From NCBI GenBank assembly GCA_039545275.1, contig BCHS01000012.1, positions 124,001-188,000 on the forward strand: 64,000 nt of DNA. The letters run 5' to 3'. Origin of the DNA: Pseudomicrostroma phylloplanum. Lineage: Eukaryota; Basidiomycota; Exobasidiomycetes; Microstromatales. This document shows positions 10,133 to 20,519 of this stretch, piece by piece. Within the stretch, counting starts at the first letter, position 1; every line of letters starts with the position of its first letter. A program made the translations under genes and the position numbers. The notes beneath the pieces are model-generated. The model saw only the letters and a list, made by a program, of their open reading frames with translations. It made no database searches and had not been told where the DNA came from.

Positions 10133-11390
10133 CCTTCGGTGAACGACCAAATCGCAGGATACGCTCATGTACCCCACGTCTCTGGCGGCTCCTGCTGCTG
10201 CTGCTCCCTTTGGTAATTCCAATCGCAGACTAGATGCCTGATGCAGTCGATCCTGGATGCACGTTGTCTGGGCCGTCGACTCCAAGAGATCGTGCTATCG
10301 CTTGCGATGCTGCCGCTATACCACGGAGTCGTTGAGTACCTCTGTCTGCGGATGCCGATAGTCACATCCGCAAGCCTCGCTTATAAGCGCGTCGGCAATC
10401 TCGTGCCGGTGAGTGCATCGTGCCGCATGGTCGGGGTCCGTGCCCTACGCAAGCTTGGTGAAGCGTATGCGAACATCAGGAGAAGGCGCCGCCCGGAGAT
10501 CTCATCGAGGCAACCGTCTCTGTAGTGTCAGTCTGCTCGGTAAATCTGGCCGACTGGACTCTGTCTCGCTGGTTGTCCCACATCTGAAGACTGGCCGCTG
10601 CTGATGGGGACCCAAGAAGATCAGTATTCAGAAAGGAGGGATCGCTGTCTCGCACCCTGTACGCCAGTGAGTGTGAGAGGCTTTGATGACGATGGAGACA
10701 TGCGTATCGGAGGAACAGCCCACGAATCTAGCCTTTTGATCACACAAACATCCAGCTCGAGGGCTACGTCTCAACGAACCTGCTGCGCCTTACAGGGCCG
10801 AGCCTCTTTCCACTAAGTCTCTCTACGCGAAATTGCCAGAGGTAGCGGCGCAAGTAGGCCGGTAGGACGCAATGTAGTACGAGACTCGACTCACGATGGC
10901 TCGCTGCAAAGTATGCACCAAGGAGAGTCATCGGAAAAGCCTAGTGCTTCACCATTGTGAGGAAACCGCCACAGACTTGGCAAAGGACGCAGTCGCAGGA
11001 GACACTCGTCGTCGGATAAAAGATAGATTAGGGGTCGCCCTGCCGTCGGCCTAGCACGTCCGATCTTCGCCATTGCCGAGTACCTGTATAGATCATCCGT
11101 GCTCACTCAGGAACTTGTGCGTGCTTTGCCGTCGGTGGGCCTCCGTGGCGTGGCCCTGCACAGCGCGCAAGGCTATATGTTGCCGTCAGGTACGGACGAC
11201 GCTGCACAGCACATCCTGCGTCTCAGCTCCAAGTACAAAAGGGCAGCCTCGCTAAGCAGTCGCGCCCCTTTTCCCTCTTTTCCCTCACAGCACCTCACAC
11301 CCACATCGTCCCTATCAATCATTTCCTCCATAGTGGTCACTGTTCAACACGGACAGGACTCCCCTCCTTCACGGAGGACTCTCTCGACCT
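10133..11390. other. No supported gene; AT-richer sequence with decayed-looking open frames
   Basis: Short open frames occur (for example 10241-10525 plus and 11099 onward plus), but none resembles a known family and none has a consistent splice model. The stretch sits between the tRNA gene and a degenerate repeat field inside the accessory island. It may hold decayed genes. Confidence 0.45.
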
Positions 11391-12260
11391 GCTCTCTTCT
11401 CTGCTGTCCAGGTCTACCGTCATCGCATGTCATCGTGAGTCTCGGACACCTGCCTTGCTTGCTAACGCAGTCTCGCTGCTCATGCACACTCACTGACACT
11501 CAAGCACCACACTTACAACTTCTGCCCACCCCTTCAGTACAATCAATCAAACGTCACGCTCACGACTTCGGTATCATAAGCAGCACGCCAACACCTTCAG
11601 CACACACAAGCGCAGTCAAGCACGCTCAAGCACAGTCAAGCACGCTCAAGCATCCTCTCAAGCTCAAGCTCCGTCGTCGCACTCAAGCCCTCTCTCGAGC
11701 CACAGCACCCTCTTCGCACTCATGCATCCTCGGCGCAGCCAAGCATACTCAAGCACCGCGCTCACATCTTTCGCACATTCGAAGACCTCAGCCTTATGCT
11801 ATCGAGCTATTCATGCTTAAGCACCTCCGCTATGCTCAGGTACTCCCATTACAAGCCATATCATAGACGCTCACATGCTATCGCCTTCAGCAAGCTTAAG
11901 CCCAATGGTCACATCTTCTGCCATCGACGCACTGCAGGAGCCTCGTCACATACTATTACCATCGACACACTCGAGCACTTCGATCACAGGCTGTGGCCAT
12001 CAACACCCTCATATATTATGCTTACATGCTGTCACCTTCAGCACACTCAAGCCCCGAGGCCACTCAGCATTGTCATCGACACTCCCAAGCGCCACGCTCG
12101 CAGGCTACGATGCTCAGGACGCCGGAGCACGAGAGCTGTAGCCTGTAGCCCTCAGCACTATCGAGCACCTTCGTCGCAGATCATCAAAGTCCGATCTAAT
12201 CATAGACTCGTCGTAGCAGCTACAATGTGTGACAAGTACCATACTCAGGCACTCTGATTG
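11390..12260. repeat. Field of degenerate repeats rich in CTCAAGCAC and TTCAGCA motifs
   Basis: Variants of CTCAAGCAC recur at 11509, 11634, 11644, 11746, 11816 and 12044, with TCAAGCACGCTCAAGCA in close tandem at 11627-11665. Two longer units align over more than 50 bases: one starting near 11876 (TGCTATCGCCTTCAGCAAGC) and one near 12027 (TGCTGTCACCTTCAGCACAC), both continuing to CATCGAC. This is an old, mutated minisatellite, not a gene. An open frame at 11099-11866 is a by-product. Confidence 0.6.
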
Positions 12261-12638
12261 CTTCTTCATCGGGCGACTTCTTTCCAGAGATATCAGGAGT
12301 CAAAAGCTAGTCAAACCATTGCACCTCGGTGACATGACCACCCAGCCTCCAAGATGTGCTACCCCGTGATAGTGTTGACTGTGCGTCCAGTAGTCATCAC
12401 AGCCTACAGATGACGTGCAAGACTTCTACACTCTACAAGATGGCTTACCTTGACACTACGGACGCAGAAGGAACTGAAGCCACCCCTCTAGCATTGGCGG
12501 GCTGCACTTCCCAGGACGCGCAGTACGTCCGTCGTCCATCGTCCACCGTCCTGTGCATGATGCGAGTGTTCGCGACGCCCTCCTCGTAGCCTGCCCAGAA
12601 ACCCACAACACAACACCCTCAGCTCCCATTGTTACAAG

Positions 12639-15290
12639 ATGCCATTCTTGTACCAACACGACGCTGCCGCCAGGGCCAACAAAGGCGCCCCTCCGCCCCC
12701 CTCGCAGGCTCAGCAGCCGCCGCTCGTACCTGCTGCGAGTTCCTCCCGCCCCCGCGTCTATACAAGACCAACTGCCCCGCGCAAAATAGACGAGGCAGAG
12801 GTCCGCCGCATATGGGTAGCAGCTGCTGCCTCTTCTCCTCGCATCCTGCTGCCTCCTTCTGCTTCCACTGGCTCCTCTCGGCCCTCTCGACCCTCTCGCC
12901 CCTCTTCGCATGCAACCTCCTCTCGCCGCCGCGGCCATGCCGGCTCCTCATCCTCACGAAAACGGCCAGACTATGGTCGCAAATTCGCAGCTGCCGTCGC
13001 TGCCTGCCCTCGCGTCCGTATGCCTGTTGATGAAGCCGACATCGTTCCTGACTGGGAAGACGACGAGGACGAAGACGAGGAAGACGAGGAAGACGAAGAA
13101 GACGACGATGACGGCGAGGACGATGAAGACGACGAAGACGATGAAACCAGGCCGGCGAATTACTTTGCAGCGGGTCTGGACGAGCACGACCTGCTGCAGG
13201 ATGTGGCGCTGAGCAGGAAGGCCGCCAAGGACATCGTCAGGGCCGTTTTGGATGACTTCGACGAAGGGCCAGCCAAAAGCGTAGCTGGCGTGAAGAGGGT
13301 GCGGGCAGATGGCAGGGTGGAGTTTACATTGGCGACGAGAGGTTATGGGATTCCCCGGACTGGGACGGATGACTTGTGGGAGCAAGCCACGAGAGCTGTT
13401 AAAGCGCTCAGAAGAGGTAGGTACTGGTATATGTGCAATAGAGCCGATCGAGGAAAGTACCTGCTGACAAAGACCGGTGCGATTCTTGCCGTCACAGAGG
13501 ACCACGGGATCGATCGCCTGGAGGCACCTTTTTGGCTTGGCTCAAGACGAGGGATCTCGACGTGGCGGCGCTCTCCGACAAGGGCAGGGCAGACCTGACG
13601 CCGCTGGGCAAGCAGATCATGGAACACATGGAGCTGGACCCCACCAAGCTGGCAATGAAAGCCTATTGGTCACGAAGTGCAGGAAGAGGCCTGTGCATGG
13701 CCAGAGAGGCCACCGCTGTGGAGAGAGCCGAAGATCTGGACAGCTTGCGTACGAAACAGCCTGCCGGTAATGACCTCATCGTCGGCTGCAGGGGCGAGAG
13801 CGTAAGCACTTTGTACATGGGGCAAAGCAACGATGTCTTCCGTAGAACGATAGAACATCAAATCGTCTACGAAGACACAAGCGTCCCGGCGGAGAAGGAC
13901 GGGAGACTCGCCTGCCATCTTTTGAAGGCTTGCGATCAGGTCTATGTCCCAATGCAACTACGGGAAGAAGGGCATCAAGAATGGAGAGTGCATTGAGGAG
14001 GGGTGAGTACCAAATCAGATTTAGTCGGAGGAGATTGCAAACTAACGCGGAGCCACCGTCGTTTCCACAGATGAACAAGGAGTCGCTGGTAGAGAGAGCC
14101 GGGGAGATGGGAGAGAACGGGTTTCAAGATGGGCACTGGAGGGCGTACAAGTGCCGCATCTGGAACTTGCGACACCTCGCCGCCAAACGCCGAGCAGCTG
14201 GGGAGGACCGTCAAGCAGACGATTTCTTGAAGATCATCAAGATCTCGAGAGCTTGCATCCTCGATCACCTCGGCAAAGTCATGGCCAAGGGGCAGCTCGT
14301 CTACAGACCACCTCCTCCAGACAAGAACAGCAAGGAGAGGGACTGCCGGATGTTTGGGGGAATACTGGGGGAGAAGTTTGCGAGGGAGCTCCGCGCACAG
14401 GGCAACGGCAAGTGGCTCTTGCGGCTGGTAGAAGGACAGCCAAGTCCAGCTACCGACTCTGTCCACGGGGCTGCGGAGGAGGACCGCCCGCTCTTCTCGG
14501 GCCTCTCGCTGCAATTCAGAGAAGAAAGGCACCCAGAGTGGACGACATACCATCCGTACGGAAGCAGCCGTGGCAAGAGCCCTCGAGCCTTCGCGCTCCA
14601 CCTGGTCGCGCTTCTGCCGGCTACTTCACGCAAGCGCAGAGAGGAGCGCGCCGCTGCCGTCGCCGCAATGGTCCAAGGTGCTCGATCGGAGATCCGGTAC
14701 GATGATCTCTCGGAAAGGGCCAAGGAGCTGTGGGATGGAAGGGCGACCATGACGCCCATTGGCATCCTGACGGCGGCCGGATTGTCCTTCAGAACGTCGA
14801 ACGGCAGACAAGAGCAGGCTCTCAAAGCCGTCATCATTCAGCTCATTGGTTACGATGGCGAAGGACGAGGCTGCGTGCCCTGTCGCCTGCACAGCATTGT
14901 GGGAGACTCCCTCAAGCTGCAGCTCCTTTCGTTCCGCGGGAGTGGGTGGATGTGCCTTTCCGGGTCCTTTTCGAGATCGCCGAGTTGAAGACAGCGGCGA
15001 AGGAGCTGTCGGTGGCGTGGAAGAGCAACCGGACAGCTGGCAAAGTGCCATGGCCAGACGCAAAGTCGGTCCAATGCCTTCCGGAGCTGCGCTACTCCAG
15101 GATCGCAAACAACAAGACCCCCGCCAAGCAAGAAGCCCGCGTCGAAGCTCCGGCGGCTCCCACAAGCCTTCGACATCCTGCGCAGGAGGCCGCAAAGAGA
15201 GCTGCAGAGAAGAGCCCTCAAAAGAGACCCGGCGATGGCAGAGGACGAGGCTGTGTAGCTTGCCGGGCCTTCAAGGTTGACGCAAAATCT
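12639..15290 (+). pseudogene. GIY-YIG/zinc-binding family, copy A, disrupted
   Basis: First member of the tandem family, same exon order and intron phases as the intact copy at 20520. Exon 1 is 12639-13416, with a long Asp/Glu run at 13060-13145. Intron 13417-13497. Exon 2 starts at 13498 and is broken by a 5-base tandem duplication (TTGGC twice, 13532-13541). After the shift it encodes a GIY-YIG-like stretch in which GVY is replaced by GND, and YMG, Arg and His follow. The part that should carry the catalytic Glu is missing. A new intron-like boundary lies near 14001-14070 and exon 3 begins MNKESLVERAGEMG. A missing base near 14940 shifts the frame again. Similarity ends around KSPQKRPGDG (15230), where sequence joins copy B. 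The zinc-binding C-terminus is absent. It is clearly a pseudogene unless the assembly has errors. Confidence 0.8.
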
Positions 15291-15322
15291 TGCAGACTTC
15301 AAGCTCTGAGCGACGTCTTCGG

Positions 15323-16078
15323 ACACTGTAGCATCAAATCGTCTACGAGGATAACAGCACTCCGGCCGAGTACGAGAAGAGGCTGGTGTATCACCTCTTA
15401 AAATCGTGCGACGAAGTCTACCACTTCCGGCTGGCTAAGCTTGCCGTCGAAGAGAAGGAGACGAGAACAGTCGTAGAGGGACTCTGGTGTCTCGTGCTTG
15501 GCACCTACCAGCACAAGGAGGAATGGATGGCTCTCAGGAGGAAATTTGGGCTGGTAAACGTCGGGGAGCAGGTGCGAGGTGGCAATGGTGAGTAATATCC
15601 TGAAGCTATATTAGTCTTGGGAGCCATCACTTGGGAGGACGCTCACCATGATCGTACTTGTTCGAATCCTCTCACAGCCACGCACTGCTTCGACAAGCCG
15701 AGGATGGAAAGAGCTGGGTCCACAGAGGAGCACGGATTTCAGGACAGCCAGTGGAAAGCCTACAAGGGCAGAAACTGGCACCTGAGGGCTATGGCCTCAA
15801 GACACAAGGCAGCGGGGAGGGAAAAGATGGCAGAAGACGTGCTTAGGATCATCAAGCTCTCGCAGGCTGGCATCCGCGAGCACCTCGGAAGGCTCCTCGC
15901 CAAGGGGGAGTTGACGTATGCGCCGCCAAGCTCGACCTACTGCAGGATGTTCAGTAGTACCTTGAACAGAGAGTTTGAGCGGGACTTGCGATTCGAGAGC
16001 GACCGCTGGTCAATGGGCAACCGAACGCAGAGCTGGAAGGGTAGCTGTAAGTCACAAGCAGAGGCAGAGGCGCATTGA
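15323..16078 (+). pseudogene. GIY-YIG/zinc-binding family, copy B, 5' and 3' truncated
   Basis: Starts in the middle of the GIY-YIG exon at the sequence ATCAAATCGTCTACGA, which also occurs in copy A at 13858. It encodes YHLLKSCDEVYHFRLAKL, then VVEGLW containing the catalytic Glu, then NVGEQVRGGN and a splice donor near 15586. After an intron to about 15677, the exon 3 start (THCFDKPRMERAG, HGFQDSQWKAYKGRNW) is in frame to a stop at 16076-16078. The first half of the gene and most of exon 3 are missing. It looks like the product of an illegitimate join to copy A. Confidence 0.75.
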
Positions 16079-16194
16079 TCGATTATCTGATCGATGGCTG
16101 ACCCAGCGGTGTTCATCTCCTCAAATCTCCTCTGACACAGCCATCGCTGTCACAATAGGATCTGGATGAGTGCCGATGTATGAGGCAAGCATGG

Positions 16195-17404
16195 CTTCAA
16201 AGACAATCAATGGACGGCATGCAGTATCAGTGCCGGCTTTGGCACCTGTGACACCTGACAACTAGGTGCAAGGTAGTAGGCAAGGACAGTGTCCTGGCGA
16301 TCATCAAGCTATCGCAAGCCGCAACCCATAAGATGCGATCTGCAATCACCTTTGCAAACTTTTCGCTGAAGGCCAACGGTCGTACAAGCCTCCTGCCCGG
16401 ACAAGAAAGGCAACGAGAGGTTGTGCAGGATGTGTGGGAGATCCTTGCAGGTCGATCTGGTCAAGAATCACCGATGCCAAAAAGCTGAACGCTTGTACCT
16501 GCGACTTGTGGAAGGGGAGCAAGATATCCGGACGGACTCGATTCTAGTGTCTATCGAGGAAGACCGCACGCTCTTTTCTGGTCTGTCTCTGCAATCTTGC
16601 ATGAAAGGGCAGACCGAATGGCGGCCGTACCAGCCAATTGGTGGAAGTCGTGGCAAGTCTCCCAGAGGTTTCGCCCTTCATTTGGTGGCCTTCTTGCCGA
16701 CAGCCTCGCGGGAGCGCAGGGAGACGACCACCTCCACCACCGCCGCAAGAATCGCCGAGGCTCATTGCGAGATTGATCTCGAGTCCCTCTCAGAGATGGC
16801 AAAGATGCTCTGGGACGGACAGGCGACGATGACGACCTCCGGTCAACTTCGAGTTGGCCATCTGACCTTCCGCCATACGAACACGAAGGACAATGACCTC
16901 AGGAAGAAGGCGATCATTTCTGCGACTGCTTGCGATGCAAAAGAACGAAGGTAAACGTCTTGCCGTCTGCTTGGGCTGGAGACCGGGTCGCCCTACCTCG
17001 AGCTCGTCTCTTCCACCGGAGATTGGGTGCCTTTCCCGTTCGAAGCAGTCTTCGGGGTGACCGAGCTCGAAACAGCTGTGAGGGAGTTGGCGGCCGCCTG
17101 GCAGGCGTCAAACAGGAGCGCAGGACGGTCTCGGCCGGTTCGGAGGCAGGTAGAGTGGCTTCCCAAGCTCATCTACACGCACATCCACGCCGACGGAACG
17201 CACAAGGAGCCAGCCAAGAAGAGGCCAGCTCCTCTCTCTTCCGGAAGAAGACCCGGTGACGAGCTCCCTGCAAAGCCCGTCAAGAGGCGCAAGCTGGCAG
17301 CTCCTCGTTCCTTGCCACTTCGGAACGCGGCTACTGGCAGGGTCGAAGACGCTGCAGATCAGGCAGCTTCTGGACCCTCGAGCTCTCGAACGCGTCCTCT
17401 TTGA
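16195..17404 (+). pseudogene. GIY-YIG/zinc-binding family, copy C, exon 3 fragment
   Basis: Only exon 3 sequence remains. The first 200 bases are badly decayed (YQCRLWHL, then a stop, then LAIIKLSQ). From about 16480 it reads well: RLYLRLVEGEQDIRTDSI, EEDRTLFSGLSLQ, GGSRGKSPRGFALHLVAFLP, LSEMAKMLWDGQATMT. A frameshift near 16950 moves the frame to DWVPFPFEAVFGVTELETAV and a Lys/Arg/Pro-rich tail that stops at 17402-17404. There are no GIY-YIG or zinc-binding parts. Confidence 0.75.
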
Positions 17405-17724
17405 GAAGAAAAGGCTGAAACTTCTCCGTCTTGCCCCTGGAGTGGATGAAGTGTGATGATGGGATGGGAGGCGCAGATGTACTTTGGGAGCAACAGGAAT
17501 CGAGGCCGAGCCTCCGTCTCCACTCACTCATCAAGCTCTGTGCGCCAAAACGTCTTCAGACACAAATAGACTCTACGCGATACATCTTACCAGGTCGCAG
17601 CCCCATCGACCCCATCGAGTACGTCACAAATGAGTGCGCAAGTCCAGAAGGCAACGACACCGATACTCTTAGACCAATCATCGACCATTGTTCCATATTG
17701 GAAACCTCCAGAGGCTGCCGTTGC

Positions 17725-18445
17725 GCATCAGGCACTCTCTGAGATGGCAAGGGATCTCGTCGAGGGTACGGCCACGATGACGGGCGTAGGTCTTCTGCAA
17801 ACGGGTGGTATCTCCTTTCGGCCTGCGGACAACAAGGACCGCAAGGGAGTCATCACCTCGGTGACCGGTCACGACCGCAAAGGCCGGGGCAGCGCTTGCC
17901 GACTGCGCAAGACCGAGGGCGGTGCCTGGAGGATCGAGGTCCTCTCCTTCCAGGGAGCGTGGGTACTGCTGCCGTTCAAGGTCGCCTTGTAGGAGCCGGA
18001 CCTCAAAGCAGCAACAGCAGAGGCGGCGTACTTCTTGGACAGGCTCGAAAGGGATGCCGGAGTGCCTGCGTTGGGGTCGACCGAGGAGCTTCCGGAGGTG
18101 AGGTACTCTCGCATTGCGAACAGCAAGCGATCTCCGGAGAAGCCTCAAGCAAAGAGCCCCTCGTCGGCTGCCGGCAAGGCCTCCAAGTCGTCCAAGGACA
18201 GGAGTCCCGTTGCCAGCTAGCAGAATACCGGCAAAGTCGCCTGACGTCAGGAGCCCCGTTGCATCGAGTAGCAAGACACCGGCGCAAGAGCCCGCCACGA
18301 GGAACCTCACGGCAGTGGACATGAACAAGGTGGCTTCGATGCTCGGAAACCGGCTCACTACCACATTCGTAAAGCAGCTCACTAGCAATTCGCATCGAGG
18401 GCCAAATTCTCCGGTCTTCATAGCAGCTCGTAGGCGGGAGTTGCG
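17725..18445 (+). pseudogene. GIY-YIG/zinc-binding family, copy D, exon 3 fragment
   Basis: Matches the family from LSEMARDLVEGTATMTGVG through GHDRKGRGSACRL to PFKVAL, where a stop interrupts a segment (EPDLKAATAEAAYFLDRL) that continues in frame afterwards. A second frame break lies near 18215, followed by Ser/Lys/Pro-rich sequence. It lacks both the GIY-YIG part and the zinc-binding end. Confidence 0.7.
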
Positions 18446-20519
18446 GCACAGGGGCTTGACTCTTCGTCGCCCAATTCATAGCTTCCCTACCCAATGCTGC
18501 CGCTTAGGTATCACACTTGCCGCTCTCTGTAGTCGTTCACCATCGATTCACTTGGTTGGCCACCCTTCGTAAATTCACACACAATACATTTGATTAGTCA
18601 TCTTTTCTGTCCAGAGCCGAGCCGAGCCCATTTTCACTTCCGACAAGAAGGACGTGGGGCCGAAGCGAGGGTAAGCCACATTGAGAAGCTAGGCGCCAGA
18701 TCAGTCAGATCGTCTGGCCTCGTTCCGCACTTGTCTCGTCTCACGCCACACTCGTCTCATGCAATGTCTATCTTATGCCAGGCTCTATCTTATGATTCTA
18801 CATGTGAACCATCCCGCAGTTTGATGATGAGCATTGATCTCGCTGGTTATGAGCCGGGCAGAGTACTATTCACTGAGGTACGGAAGCACGAGACCCACAG
18901 CCAGTCAGGCAGAGCCGCACCACTGCACTACGGATGCCACTGGCTGTCGTGGTGCAGTATGCTTGGATCCGCATCCCCGCTGGTGGACTGCATTCTCGAC
19001 AGGAGCATCTTCTACCACTCTCAAATGTTCAGCCAGTCAGCCTTCCCGTATGGGTCTGTGTCTGAATCCCTGGTGGTTTCTTCCTGGACGTGGCCTATCG
19101 CATCAGGGACCTGACGTGTCCGCACCAGCATTGTCCATGCATCGAAGGCGTGGGAAGGTAGACGTCAGCAGCGAGCTCCTATGATGGCAAGAGTATGAGT
19201 CCCCGCGACCTCAATCCGATGCGCTCACCTGGTCCCGGGTCAGATGTGGTACGCCTCTTTGCTTCGAGTCTGGTCATGCCGAGTACCCTTCCGATGACCT
19301 GAGTCTCACTAACCTGAAGCTCACAAATCTGAGCCTCAGTAAGCTCGGTCGCCGCCTTGTTGAGTCTCGCCGAGGTGGATGCCGTTGCAGTCTCATATCG
19401 CAGCGCTCCTGCAGACTACGTGTGTTCGATGGCTGTTGGTATCTGGGTGCCCCAGTCTTGACTCATGCCCTCCAGCATACTAGGTGGATCTTGACGGTGA
19501 GCAGTGGTGCGATATTGCTGCTCGTGGCGAGCCTACCAGTCCTCTGTAGGCCACACAGACCGTCTGAGATCTGCAAGAGGTGTGCAAAAGAGGGTATGGA
19601 TGGCAGAGAGTAAGCAGTCTGGTCAGGCCACTGCTCTCGCAGTCTCTGTCCGAAGCCTGACTCACAGTGATGACAGCAAGCCCTACTCCTCACGCCTTGG
19701 CCAACCACCGGTTATACCCCCTGCCATATGTAATCTTGCATGGCCAGCTCTCGAGACTTGGATGGGTCCACTAGATGCCCAAGTCACTCGAGAGATGCAG
19801 ACTCGATACCCTTGGCCTGGGTCTGCGCATGTGCCGTCCTATTGTCCGTTGCTGCGAAGACTGATGGGGAAGTCGCCAGTGTCCTAATGCAGTCGAACAC
19901 TCTGTGAGAGAAGGGAAGAGGGGGATCTGAGGCGAATGAGAGGAGGCGGGAGAGGAGCATGGGATGAGTAGAGGCAAAGGGCTACTACGCAGGCTTTGAG
20001 GCACTCACTGTTCAAAGGGTCGGTCTGCCGAACCACAGCAACCACTGGCTCGGGCCAAGTCGATACACCATCTGAGTCCAGGCGCTCTAGGCGACGAGTG
20101 CGAGCGAGCAAGGGGGAGAAGTGCGGGCGGAGAGGGAAGAGGTAGATGAGGGATTCTCGCGAGTAGGCAGAGAGGAGGGTAAGAAGGCAAGAAGAGAGGA
20201 ATGGAGGAAGTAGCTCAAAGCGGTGGGGGACCGAGGTAGAAGGCCAGACTGTAGCGCTCTTGCGGGGCAGACGTGACAAGCTGCAGAGGGGAGAGTGGCG
20301 GGACTGCTCGGGCACTCATTGAAGGGGAAAAAGGCAAAGGGGCAAAGCAGGGACGAAGCAAACGTCCAGCATAGGTGGAGCTGCCGTTCCGGTACACGTA
20401 CCACTTCCGCTCGCCGTCCGTGCACAATGGGAATGTCCTTGGTGCCGTTTTGGTAGCCCGTACCGACCTGCCCTACCAGAAACCCCCTACCAAAGACCCT
20501 TTCGCAGGTAGTTGACAAT
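18446..20519. other. About 2 kb without a supported gene, upstream of the intact GIY-YIG gene
   Basis: Open frames on both strands are short and lack family features. The minus-strand frames at 19884-20518 are Ser/Pro/Leu-rich with no supporting splice sites. The stretch probably holds the promoter of the intact gene plus decayed repeats. Confidence 0.45.

Noticed and set aside
11099..11866. 255-residue plus-strand frame
   Set aside because: Runs through the degenerate repeat field; composition follows the repeats and no domain is visible.
15655..15680. GTTCGAATCC, resembling a tRNA T-loop
   Set aside because: No matching acceptor or anticodon stem; the bases belong to the intron 2 end of copy B.
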